From: CAIKZY01 sp044374195
GTDB taxonomy: Bacteria > Actinomycetota > Actinomycetes > S36-B12
Direction: 5' to 3'
NCBI GenBank assembly: GCA_044374195.1
Contig: JBILOY010000003.1
Location: forward strand, 62,001-126,000
DNA: 64,000 nt
A program made the translations under genes and the position numbers. Under the pieces are notes generated by a model, which was given only the letters and a program-made list of their open reading frames with translations, ran no database searches and was not told the origin of the DNA. The stretch's first letter is position 1, and every line of letters begins with the position of its first letter. Of the stretch, positions 52,691 to 60,815 are shown piece by piece.

Positions 52691-54169
52691 GTGACTGACG
52701 CCGCTGCGCCCACGAATGCCTCGGCAGTTATCCCCGACCCCAAGCGCTGGGGTGCGCTCGTCGTCATCGCTATCGCACAGTTGATGGTCGTACTCGACGC
52801 GTCGATCGTGAATATCGCCCTGCCCTCGATGCAGGCCGACCTGGGCATCAGCGACGCTGACCGCCAGTGGGTCATCACCGCCTACACACTTGCATTCGGC
52901 GGACTGCTGCTACTGGGCGGTCGTATCGCCGACTACGCCGGCCGCAAGAAGATGTTCATCATCGGCCTGATCGGCTTCGCATTCGCTTCGTTCCTCGGTG
53001 GCCTCGCTCAAACCTCCGGCACATTGTTCGCCGCCCGTGCCCTTCAGGGCGTGTTCGCTGCGGTGCTGGCCCCCGCGGCCCTGAGTCTCATCTCCGTGAC
53101 CTTCACTGATTCCAAGGAGCGCGCGAAGGCCTTCGGCGTGTACGGCGCACTCTCCGGCGGTGGCGCAGCAATCGGTCTCGTGCTCGGCGGCATCCTCACT
53201 GAATACGCCAACTGGCACTGGACCTTGCTCGTCAACGTGCCCATCGCGATCATCGCCGTCATCTTGGCGATCCCATTCGTGCGCGAGTCACGTGCAACGG
53301 GCGATACGAAGTACGACATCCCCGGCGCGATCACTGCGACTCTGGGTCTCGTCTCCTTGGTCTACGGCATCACCAAAGCTGAGACAGAGGGCTGGAACGG
53401 TTCGCAGACACTGCTCTTCATCGGCGCCGGCTTGATCCTGCTAGCAATCTTCTTGTTCATCGAGTCGAAGAGCTCGCATCCTTTGCTTCCGATGCGAATC
53501 CTGAAGAACCGCAATCGCGGCGGCGCCTACCTTGCATCATTCTTCGTCGGTATCGGCCTCTTCGCGATGTTCTTGTTCCTGACCTTCTTCTTCCAGGCAG
53601 TGCTCGGCTACAGCCCGCTGAAGTCCGGCCTGCTCTTCCTGCCGTTCTCCGCGGGTGTCATCGTCAGCGCGGGCATTGCCAGTCAGCTGCTTCCGCGCTT
53701 CGGCCCTCGCTGGGTCACCGGCGCCGGCTTCATCATGACTGTCGTTGGCATGCTGCTTCTGCTCCGCATGACGCCGAACAGCGCGTACGCCTCCGACATC
53801 CTGCCTTCGCTGATCATCATCAGCCTTGGCATGGGCCTGGTGTTCGTGCCCCTCTCGGCTGTCTCGCTTTACGCGGTGGGTGACCACGACGCAGGCGTTG
53901 CCTCAGCGGTGCTCAACACCAGCCAGCAAATCGGCGGCGCTATTGGCGTGGCCTTCCTGAACACAATCGCCACCTCCGCAACCGCGGCCTACATCATCGC
54001 CAACAACCTTCAGGGTCCGACTCCGGACGCCCTGGTCGCAGGCTTCAATCGCGGATTCCTCTGGGGCGCGATCATCCTCGCGATTGCCGGCATCCTGTGG
54101 ATCGTCCTGGTCAACATGACCAAGAAGGACATGGCCGCCAACGATTCACCCATGGCTCACGTCGGTTAA
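52691..54169 (+). CDS. DHA2-type MFS multidrug exporter
   Basis: A 492-residue, 14-helix drug:proton antiporter. VVLDASIVNIALPSMQADLG in helix 1 is the DHA2 signature; the helix 2-3 loop reads GGRIADYAGRKKMF, and motif C-like ALSGGGAAIGLVLGGILTEY is present in helix 5. It probably exports hydrophobic toxic compounds. A GTG start with TTGGAGTATCT upstream and an operator-like inverted repeat suggest inducible control. Confidence 0.9.
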   Translation: MTDAAAPTNASAVIPDPKRWGALVVIAIAQLMVVLDASIVNIALPSMQADLGISDADRQWVITAYTLAFGGLLLLGGRIADYAGRKKMFIIGLIGFAFASFLGGLAQTSGTLFAARALQGVFAAVLAPAALSLISVTFTDSKERAKAFGVYGALSGGGAAIGLVLGGILTEYANWHWTLLVNVPIAIIAVILAIPFVRESRATGDTKYDIPGAITATLGLVSLVYGITKAETEGWNGSQTLLFIGAGLILLAIFLFIESKSSHPLLPMRILKNRNRGGAYLASFFVGIGLFAMFLFLTFFFQAVLGYSPLKSGLLFLPFSAGVIVSAGIASQLLPRFGPRWVTGAGFIMTVVGMLLLLRMTPNSAYASDILPSLIIISLGMGLVFVPLSAVSLYAVGDHDAGVASAVLNTSQQIGGAIGVAFLNTIATSATAAYIIANNLQGPTPDALVAGFNRGFLWGAIILAIAGILWIVLVNMTKKDMAANDSPMAHVG

Positions 54170-54205
54170 TTGGCCACCAGTCGACTGGGATAGCATTCCC
54201 TAGCC

Positions 54206-54235
54206 CTCGGAGGGTTGCCGTATGGCCCCTCCGAG
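54206..54235. terminator. Hairpin between MFS exporter and tRNA-Thr
   Basis: CTCGGAGGG (54206-54214) and CCCTCCGAG (54227-54235) form a perfect 9-bp stem around a 12-nt loop that can extend the stem. No T run follows on the plus strand. Confidence 0.5.
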
Positions 54236-54240
54236 TGCAG

Positions 54241-54312
54241 GCCGCCTTAGCTCAGGGGTAGAGCAACGCACTCGTAATGCGTAGGTCCGGGGTTCAAATC
54301 CCCGAGGCGGCT
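54241..54312 (+). tRNA. tRNA-Thr (anticodon CGT)
   Basis: Acceptor GCCGCCT/AGGCGGC, D arm GCTC-AGGGGTA-GAGC, anticodon stem ACGCA/TGCGT enclosing CTCGTAA (anticodon CGT), T arm CGGGG-TTCAAAT-CCCCG. CCA is not encoded. It lies at the boundary between backbone and accessory DNA. Confidence 0.94.
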
Positions 54313-54480
54313 CTCGTTCGAAGTTATTGCAGCGCAACAGGGATGTGCGACTGACGATCACCCTCTCGCTGCGGTGTCGGTGCCAAGTGGGAACACATTG
54401 GGAACAATATGTGCCCAGCGCACCCGCCTCGACTGCTCTGTTTGGACACTGGCGAGGGCGCCGAGGTCGTCATTGGCCGA

Positions 54481-54692
54481 GCGCCGGCTCTGGCCGTCGA
54501 CGAGCTCATGCCTCCGCTTTCCATCGAGCCGAGCAGTATTGGCACAACCGGGTCCAGGCTGGTCACGGCCGGTATAGGGCGCGGCTTCGCCCGATGATCG
54601 GACAGACGAACGACCGGACCGCGAGCGTCGTTGTCCGCGGGCACTCGTTCATCCTGAACCTGCGCACGGAACGCAACCAACTCGCAGTCTAG
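54481..54692 (+). pseudogene. IS6-type transposase C-terminal remnant
   Basis: Translation gives ALAVDELMPP in one frame and, after a frameshift near 54515, AEQYWHNRVQAGHGRYRARL followed by RPM and then TASVVVRGHSFILNLR in the next. These match the end of IS6-family transposases (consensus TEQY-NNR-E-DHGRLKARLRPM...). The catalytic glutamate after NR is glutamine here. No terminal repeats or intact 5' part were found; it is a decayed fragment. Confidence 0.55.
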
Positions 54693-55034
54693 GTAACGCT
54701 GGCGTTCTGGCCGGTGGCCGCAGTCGACGGACTCCAGTTGGCGAGCAGAAGGCCACCGCCACCGCCCAGGATCCCGCAGGGTCCGCGATCGCCCAGAGCA
54801 ACAGCGCCGATCCAGCCTGCTGGAGTGCATTCTCCCTGACATGTCTCTCCGTGTGCGGTCCGGACGAGGGTGCTCTCTTAACAAACGGGTTGTCGTAGAA
54901 GGATCCGGCGAGGTCTATGCCCGGGTCAGAGCTCACTACAAGACGTCTGAGGCATGCCCCTAGGGCTCAACTGGGCGGGCCAGTGAACCATCGGGCCAGG
55001 ACGCTAACAATTTGCGGCATTCTTGGGAGTTTCA
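54693..55034. other. Intergenic stretch without recognisable genes
   Basis: I see no convincing coding frame, RNA gene or inverted repeat pair. Open frames on both strands are short, with unnatural composition. It probably is decayed accessory DNA between the transposase remnant and the ABC operon promoter. Confidence 0.5.
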
Positions 55035-55063
55035 TTGACACTGGGACAACGCCGTTGTACTCT
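55035..55063 (+). promoter_or_regulatory. Promoter of the ABC importer operon with operator copy 1
   Basis: TTGACA (55035-55040) and TACTCT (55058-55063) are 17 bp apart. The spacer contains GACAACGCCGTTGTA (55045-55059), an ACAAC-N3-GTTGT inverted repeat shared with sites at 59641 and 59421. Binding there would block RNA polymerase. A leader of about 95 nt follows to the gene start. Confidence 0.7.
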
Positions 55064-55164
55064 CGTTCAAACTTGGGACCGACCGGGCCTGAGGACAGCC
55101 CGACTGCACAAGTGGAGTCGTAGCAGTGCTTGGGCAGCGTCATGCGATGAGAGAGGAAGTGGTC

Positions 55165-56502
55165 ATGAATCGAAGGCGAAACGGAGTGGGGGCGATCCTG
55201 CTGCTCGCGGTGCTACCGCTAATGGCAGCGTGTGGGTCGGGTGGGAGTGCATCCGGTGAGTCGTCGGCCGCGCCGGCGAGTTCGGCCCCGGAGACCACGA
55301 GTGGTGAAGTGGTCGAACTGCAGTTCCTGGCGCAGAACAACTCGCCGGAGGCGTGGGCAGTGTTGGAGGGCGTGGTTGAAGGCTTCAATACGGAGTTCGC
55401 AGGGAAGATCAACGTCACAGTGACGGGGGTCGATGGCACTACCTACCGAACGAAGGCTCCCGCCGACCTTCGAAGCGACAATCCCCCTGACATTGCCTGG
55501 TCATGGGCTGGCGGTTGGGCCGAGAAGATGATCGAATCTGGATTCGCTGCCCCGCTAGACGACTACTACGCGAAGTTCGGCTGGGATGAAACGCTTAGCG
55601 ACGCTGGTATCCAAGCCTCGACTTTCGATGGAACCAAGTTCTTCGTTCCCGACAGCATGTCTTCGGCTGAGTGGTGGTACAACGCCGATATGTACGAGGC
55701 GAATGGCCTTTCGGTTCCCACAGATTGGACGTCGTTCCTCAAGAACTGCGAAACAATCTCGTCGACCGATGCGTCATGCATGCTCATTACTGATGCTGGC
55801 AAGTGGGAGGCGCAGTATGAGTGGCAGGGATACTTTGTCAACGCCTTCGGCCTAGACAACTACAACGCATTGCTTAACAACGAGATTCCTTGGACAGACC
55901 CCAGTGTCGTGGAGACGAACAAGGTCATGCGTTCCTGGACCGAGAGTGGACTGGTCTTCCCGGGCTGGAACAGCATTGATCTGGCCGATGGCCTGGTTCC
56001 CTGGAACCAGGGCAAGGCAGCCAACTGGTTTGGTGGATCGTGGATGGTGAAGTACTTGTCAGGCGACGGCGAAACCGAAGTCCCAGCATTCGACTACTTC
56101 CCCTTCCCGCAGGTCAATGCCGAGCACCCGGCCGTGCCAATGGCGTTCGCCGACAACATCCTGATGATCTCGGACAAGTCGCAGCACAAGGATGAAGCCG
56201 CCGAGTTCGTCAACTACTACACAGGCGTAGCGGCTCAGCAGGCGTTTCTTGACTCTGGCTTGTGCTGCTCAGCCAATCGTGGCGTTGATCTGAGCGGGCT
56301 CAGCCCGATTCAGCAGCGCCTAGCGGAGGACATCCAGAATGCTGGTCCCTCCTTTGCCGCGATCGACATCGACTTCGATCCCGCGATTGCCGACGTGTTC
56401 TTGACACAGCTCCAGGGTGTGCTTGACGGGGCAATCTCGCCGGAGGACGCGGCGGCCGCCGTGGAAGCCGAGGCCACAAAGGTCCGGGGCCCAGTGCAGT
56501 AG
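55165..56502 (+). CDS. ABC transporter extracellular solute-binding protein (family 1)
   Basis: A 445-residue lipoprotein: basic N-terminus, hydrophobic core and lipobox MAAC (Cys23), a Ser/Ala linker, then a family 1 sugar-binding fold (LQFLAQNNSPEAWAVLEGVVEGFNTEF ... DIAWSWAGGWAEKMIESGFAAPLDDYY). Many Trp residues suit stacking on a sugar ring. It should capture an oligosaccharide or sugar derivative outside. ATG at 55165 is preferred because AGGAAG lies 5 bp upstream; an ATG at 55147 is possible. Confidence 0.88.
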   Translation: MNRRRNGVGAILLLAVLPLMAACGSGGSASGESSAAPASSAPETTSGEVVELQFLAQNNSPEAWAVLEGVVEGFNTEFAGKINVTVTGVDGTTYRTKAPADLRSDNPPDIAWSWAGGWAEKMIESGFAAPLDDYYAKFGWDETLSDAGIQASTFDGTKFFVPDSMSSAEWWYNADMYEANGLSVPTDWTSFLKNCETISSTDASCMLITDAGKWEAQYEWQGYFVNAFGLDNYNALLNNEIPWTDPSVVETNKVMRSWTESGLVFPGWNSIDLADGLVPWNQGKAANWFGGSWMVKYLSGDGETEVPAFDYFPFPQVNAEHPAVPMAFADNILMISDKSQHKDEAAEFVNYYTGVAAQQAFLDSGLCCSANRGVDLSGLSPIQQRLAEDIQNAGPSFAAIDIDFDPAIADVFLTQLQGVLDGAISPEDAAAAVEAEATKVRGPVQ

Positions 56503-56531
56503 GCAAGCCAGTGCAATAGGACCACTAGCAC

Positions 56532-56591
56532 GAATCTGAGTGGGCTGGTCACGCTCCATCGCTGGAGTCTGGGGCCAGCCCACTCGGATTC
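56532..56591 (+). promoter_or_regulatory. Long intercistronic hairpin
   Basis: Arms 56532-56548 and 56575-56591 form a 17-bp stem (GAATCTGAGTGGGCTGG and complement, one G-T pair) in the 173-bp gap between the binding-protein and permease genes. There is no T tract. It probably stabilises the upstream mRNA or partly terminates, so that more binding protein than permease is made. Confidence 0.6.
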
Positions 56592-56675
56592 AAGCGATCT
56601 GCAGGTAGATTGCCGGTCGCGAATCGCGAGCGAACCTAGAGTTGAAGCTCCAGGCGCTACGTTGGGAGGGTTTGC

Positions 56676-57599
56676 ATGCAGCGGCTCAGTGGGCGCCGGG
56701 ATCCAAGAACGAGTTTGATCAGCCGTCACAAGTTCATCTGGGTGTTTGGCCTCGCCCTTCCCGTCGTGGTCTACGCCGTTTTTGTCGGTTTCCCGATTGC
56801 TCGGACCTTCTATCTCAGCCTCACGGACTGGGATGGCATCTCGCCAGCGCAGGAGTTCATCGGCCTGGCCAACTACCAAGCCTTGATCCGCGACCCTGCC
56901 TTCTGGCAGTCGTTCAAGAACAGTGCGATTTGGACGCTCCTCACCATCATCATTCCGGTGGGCGGTGGCTTCCTGCTTGCTGCCTACTTGGCGAACCAGA
57001 GGCCCCGCATTGGTGACACAGCGCGCTCGGTGCTCTTCTTGCCTGCGACGATTTCACTAGTCGTAGTCGGACTGATGTTCAGGCTCATCCTGAACCCCGT
57101 ATTCGGAGCGATGAACGCGCTGCTCAGTGCCGTGGGATTGGAGGAACTCAACCGCGATTGGCTTGGGGATCCATCCATCAATCTGTACGTGCTGATCATG
57201 GTCTTCTCATGGGCGTACATTGGATTCCCACTCGTGATGTTCTACGCTGGCATTCAGCAAATCCCAGCCGAACTCTACGAGAACGCTGAGCTCGCGGGAG
57301 CGTCCGCGCTGCAGACCCTCCGATACGTAACCATTCCATTGATCAGGCCTGTTGCCGGTGTGGTTGTGGTCCTCGCCGGCCTCGCAGCGATTCGATCTTT
57401 CGACCAGGTCCTGGCAATGACACGAGGCGGCCCCTACGGAAGCACAACCGTGCTCGGCTACTTCATGTACTCCCAGACCTTCCTCTCCTATCACTATGGG
57501 TACGGCGCAGCGATCAGCGTCGTCATCCTCTTGATCAGTGGGCTCTTCGCGATCTTCTACCTCAGAAGCCTGGGGAGGGATTCCAATGCGGACACGTGA
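56676..57599 (+). CDS. ABC sugar permease 1 (MalF type)
   Basis: A 307-residue permease with six predicted membrane helices and the EAA loop YENAELAGASALQTLRYVTIPLIRP, which docks the ATPase. The N-terminus RHKFIWVFGLALPVVVYAVFVGFPI is typical of the UgpA/MalF group. A GGGAGGG ribosome binding site precedes the ATG. It overlaps permease 2 by 14 bp. Confidence 0.9.
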   Translation: MQRLSGRRDPRTSLISRHKFIWVFGLALPVVVYAVFVGFPIARTFYLSLTDWDGISPAQEFIGLANYQALIRDPAFWQSFKNSAIWTLLTIIIPVGGGFLLAAYLANQRPRIGDTARSVLFLPATISLVVVGLMFRLILNPVFGAMNALLSAVGLEELNRDWLGDPSINLYVLIMVFSWAYIGFPLVMFYAGIQQIPAELYENAELAGASALQTLRYVTIPLIRPVAGVVVVLAGLAAIRSFDQVLAMTRGGPYGSTTVLGYFMYSQTFLSYHYGYGAAISVVILLISGLFAIFYLRSLGRDSNADT

Positions 57600-58449
57600 G
57601 GATCACCGACGGCGGTCCACCCGTTGGAGCGGCGCGCGGACGGCGCTAGTCCTCCTGGTCGTGGGCGGGACTATGGCCATTTGGTTCTATCCACTCTTCC
57701 TGGTGATCAGCACTGCGCTCAAGACGCAGTCGGAGGCCGTAACCTCACCCCTGGCACTGCCCTCGGAACCCTCGTTGGATGCGTTTTGGAGCGCATGGAC
57801 CACGCTCGACATGGGCACGCAACTCCGCAACACCCTGATCATCGCTGTGGGGACCGTCGTAATCGCAACGGCACTCTCGATCGTTCCCGCGTATGCCTTT
57901 AGCAGGTTCTCCTTTCCGTGGCAGACACCGATCTTCATCCTTCTGCTGACGACGCTGATGCTGTCGCAGCAGTCAATCGTCATTCCGCTCTATGAGCTGC
58001 TCGAGGCCATCGGGCTGCTGAACAGCCTGTTCGGACTCATGCTCGTTCACGCTGCCTACGCGCTGCCTTTCTACATTTTCATCCTCCGTGGGTTCTTTGC
58101 TGCCATTCCGATCGAGTTGGACCAGGCAGCATCCGTCGATGGCGCCTCGGATCGACAGACGCTGCAGTACATCATTGGGCCGCTCATGATTCCAGGTATC
58201 GCCGTCGCAGCATCCATCAACTTCATCAGCGTATGGAATGAGTTCTTCTTCGCGGCGATCTTCTTGGCGGACTCTGACAAGTATCCCGTTACGGTCGGGC
58301 TCGTGCTCGTGACAACCTCGAAGTACTTCGCCTCGTTTAACATGCCAGCGGCGGCGGCTCTCATTGCCCAGCTACCAACTGTGATCTTCTACGTTGTCGC
58401 CTACAGGTGGATAACGAGGGGCTTTGTCGGAGGGGCCGTGAAGGGGTGA
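57586..58449 (+). CDS. ABC sugar permease 2 (MalG type)
   Basis: A 287-residue permease with six helices and the EAA loop ELDQAASVDGASDRQTLQYIIGPLMIPG. It pairs with permease 1. The ATG at 57586 is preceded by GGGGAGGGA. No ATP-binding subunit gene is found in the cluster, so a shared MsmK/UgpC-like ATPase elsewhere in the genome is needed. Confidence 0.9.
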   Translation: MRTREDHRRRSTRWSGARTALVLLVVGGTMAIWFYPLFLVISTALKTQSEAVTSPLALPSEPSLDAFWSAWTTLDMGTQLRNTLIIAVGTVVIATALSIVPAYAFSRFSFPWQTPIFILLLTTLMLSQQSIVIPLYELLEAIGLLNSLFGLMLVHAAYALPFYIFILRGFFAAIPIELDQAASVDGASDRQTLQYIIGPLMIPGIAVAASINFISVWNEFFFAAIFLADSDKYPVTVGLVLVTTSKYFASFNMPAAAALIAQLPTVIFYVVAYRWITRGFVGGAVKG

Positions 58450-58588
58450 CCTTCTGAAAGGGCCGCGGTCAAGCGCTATCCGCGGCTTGCGCCGGTGGGA
58501 ATGCGTTTGCGCCCGATGCACCATCGCTCAGGCGACTGAGACCGTCCGGGCACGGCGAAGGCCTTGAGTACTGCCGATGTTAGGGCGA

Positions 58589-59407
58589 CTAGGAGTCCGG
58601 TGCGTCTGAGGACACAGATGCAGCGTCAATGCTGACCGCGCTTCTGAGATCTGCGCCACCTAGCGCCAGCGATATCTGATCCGCCGAGGCCCTGACTTCC
58701 GCTCCGACCTCTGGCAATCGCGCAAGTGTCATTCGGCCTTCAGGCCCGGACACGCCGATGGATCCGATGACCTTTCCGTACATATCGCGGATTGGAGCGG
58801 CGACACAACGAATCCCTGGGTAGTGCTCTTCATCGTCGTAGGAGTATCCGCGCTCTCGTACCTGCTCAATGTCAGTCATGAGGGCTGCGAGCGTCCGATG
58901 CGTACGGACCGTGAAGCTCTCCAAGGGGTCCACGAGAATCTGTTGCAGTTCCTCGCGCGTTGCATCCACAAACAGGGCTTTCCCCGTCGACGTGCAATGG
59001 ATCGGCACCGTTGCTCCGATGTCTGTCTCGACGGTGAGCCTGCCGGTTGCCCGTTCCTGGGCGATGTACACCCCGCCCTGAGCGGTCCGTTGGGCGAGAT
59101 GCACGGTCTCTTTTGTGGACTGCTTGAGAGCCCGCATCACGGGGCGAGCAATCTCCAGGAGATCTAGGTTTCGGAGCAGGCTCGATGCGAGGTTGACAAT
59201 CTTGACCGTCGGTCGATATCGCTTCGTGGGCAAGTCCTGCTGAACGTGTCCTTCCTCCTCGAGAATGCGGAGGAGTCGGTGCAGGTTGCCCTTGTCCTTT
59301 CCAATTCTCGCCGCCAACTCAGTCACTCCGAGGCCATCGGGATGGGCGCATAACACGTCGAGTACCTGCAGGCCCGTTCGGAGCGACCCTGAGCGCGCCT
59401 CAGTCAT
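58589..59407 (-). CDS. IclR-family transcriptional regulator
   Basis: A 272-residue regulator with an N-terminal winged helix-turn-helix (VLDVLCAHPDGLGVTELAARIGKDKGNLHRLLRILEEEG) and a C-terminal IclR effector domain (SLLRNLDLLEIARPVMRALKQST ... CTSTGKALFVDAT ... GYSYDDEEHYPGIRCVAAPIRD). It likely binds a small catabolic intermediate. It faces away from the Gfo/Idh gene; an operator-like repeat lies 15 bp before its start, consistent with autoregulation. Confidence 0.92.
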   Translation of the reverse strand: MTEARSGSLRTGLQVLDVLCAHPDGLGVTELAARIGKDKGNLHRLLRILEEEGHVQQDLPTKRYRPTVKIVNLASSLLRNLDLLEIARPVMRALKQSTKETVHLAQRTAQGGVYIAQERATGRLTVETDIGATVPIHCTSTGKALFVDATREELQQILVDPLESFTVRTHRTLAALMTDIEQVRERGYSYDDEEHYPGIRCVAAPIRDMYGKVIGSIGVSGPEGRMTLARLPEVGAEVRASADQISLALGGADLRSAVSIDAASVSSDAPDS

Positions 59408-59420
59408 GGCGTGAGGCTAC

Positions 59421-59435
59421 TACAACTGCCTTGTA
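59421..59435. promoter_or_regulatory. Operator copy 3, upstream of the IclR gene
   Basis: TACAACTGCCTTGTA matches the sites at 55045 and 59641 in 12 of the 12 constrained positions if K and S degeneracy is allowed (KACAAC-N3-STTGTA); the outer TACAA/TTGTA arms are perfect. It lies 13-28 bp before the IclR start codon on the minus strand. Confidence 0.6.
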
Positions 59436-59638
59436 CGGTGGTGAAGCTAGCATTCCCGCCGCTCAGGGCCTCGCTGGTGTCCTGTCGCACCATGGTAGGG
59501 CCGGTAGGCCGCTCGACTCACCGGCGCCCATCAGAGTGCACGCAGCTCCCAGTTCCATCCGCCCAGCAATTCAGAATTGAGCGTTCAAGCCCCGACAAGG
59601 AGTCATAACCATGGATCATTTCAAGGGTCATAGCAGCA

Positions 59639-59668
59639 TTGACAACCGAGTTGTAACAACTCTATGTT
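59639..59668 (+). promoter_or_regulatory. Promoter of the Gfo/Idh operon with operator copy 2
   Basis: TTGACA (59639-59644) and TATGTT (59663-59668) are 18 bp apart. GACAACCGAGTTGTA (59641-59655) overlaps the -35. A second, overlapping palindrome GAGTTGT-A-ACAACTC (59648-59662) fills the spacer. A leader of about 80 nt follows. Confidence 0.7.
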
Positions 59669-59756
59669 TGAGAGGTCGGCAAAGGAGAGGCATGAGCGCG
59701 CCTGAACGTAGGGCGGGCTCGAGTGTCTCGGAACCCAAATCGCTCTGGAGGAACCA

Positions 59757-60815
59757 GTGCTCAACGTCGCTTTCATTGGCACAGGCCGAATTTCCACGCT
59801 GCACGCAATCGGCTACCTCAACAATCCCGAGGCCCGGATCGCAGCTGTCGCTGACGTCGACCGCTCCGTGGCGCTTGAGCGAGGTCGCCTGTGGGGCGTC
59901 GAGGACGAGTTCGTCTTCACCGACTACCAGCAGGTTCTTGCCCTGCCTCAGATTGACGCCGTCGAAATCCTGCTGCCCCATCACCTGCATCACCGAGTGA
60001 CCCTGGAAGCGCTGGCGGCCGGCAAGCACGTCTCCGTTCAGAAGCCGATTGCGGGCACCGTTGCGGAGGCGGACGAGATGGTCGCAGCGGCTTATTCCGC
60101 CGGCAAGGTCCTGAAGGTGTACGAGAACATCATCTTCTACCCACCGATCCAGTTGGCGCGGAAACTCATCGACGACGGGGCCATTGGTAAGCCGATCACC
60201 CTGCGTCACAAGACATTTGCAGGTCGGAGTCCAAAGGCTTGGGCCATTCCCGAATCCTCGTGGGAATGGCGCGCGGATCGCAGTCTGGCTGGTGGGGGCC
60301 AGTGGCTAACTGACGATGGGCACCACGCCTACTCGCTGGCGTGGTTCCTGTTCGGATCGGCGACAGACCTCTTCGTGTGGGCGGGAAAGACGCCCGCCCA
60401 TGGGGCGATCATTGATGTGCCAGCCCTCGTGTCCTACAAGTTTCCGGACAACAGGCTCGGCTCGTGGGAGGCGACCTGGAGTCCAGAACTGGAGATTGAC
60501 ACGGAGTTCTACGCGGCCGACGACGTTATCGAGATCACGGGTACTCACGGGGTGCTGTGGGTCACTCGGTGCATGGGCAACATGCTGGGGCAGTCGCCTG
60601 TAGTCCTCTACAAGGACGGGACCTTCCAGCACTTCGATGATGTCGCGACCGGCTGGGATGTGAGCTTCTTGCGGTCCACCCAGGACTTCGTCACCTCGAT
60701 GATGAATGGATCCTCCCCCCTACTTTCCGGGCCACAGGGCAGGGAGATTCTGAGCTGGTGCTTAGCAGCCGAAGCATCGGCAGCATCCGGACGCCAGGTC
60801 GCCATCTTCGAATGA
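59757..60815 (+). CDS. Gfo/Idh/MocA family oxidoreductase
   Basis: A 352-residue NAD(P)-dependent dehydrogenase: Rossmann motif FIGTGRISTLHAIGYL, the family lysine-proline in VQKPIAGTVAEADEM (usually EKP; here QKP) and a catalytic-region DDGHHAYSLAWFLFG with two histidines. It should oxidise a hydroxyl of a sugar or cyclitol. The GTG start has GGAGGAACC upstream. It overlaps the hydrolase gene (ATGA). Confidence 0.9.
   Translation: MLNVAFIGTGRISTLHAIGYLNNPEARIAAVADVDRSVALERGRLWGVEDEFVFTDYQQVLALPQIDAVEILLPHHLHHRVTLEALAAGKHVSVQKPIAGTVAEADEMVAAAYSAGKVLKVYENIIFYPPIQLARKLIDDGAIGKPITLRHKTFAGRSPKAWAIPESSWEWRADRSLAGGGQWLTDDGHHAYSLAWFLFGSATDLFVWAGKTPAHGAIIDVPALVSYKFPDNRLGSWEATWSPELEIDTEFYAADDVIEITGTHGVLWVTRCMGNMLGQSPVVLYKDGTFQHFDDVATGWDVSFLRSTQDFVTSMMNGSSPLLSGPQGREILSWCLAAEASAASGRQVAIFE

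Noticed and set aside
54324..54884. Minus-strand open frame of 186 codons after tRNA-Thr
   Set aside because: Composition is Arg/Ser/Pro-rich without domains, and the plus strand here matches a transposase end; treated as an artefact.
58450..58588. Operator or small gene between permease 2 and the IclR gene
   Set aside because: Only a GCCGCGG/CCGCGGC stem is visible, probably a terminator between convergent genes; no KACAAC-type site and no coding frame.
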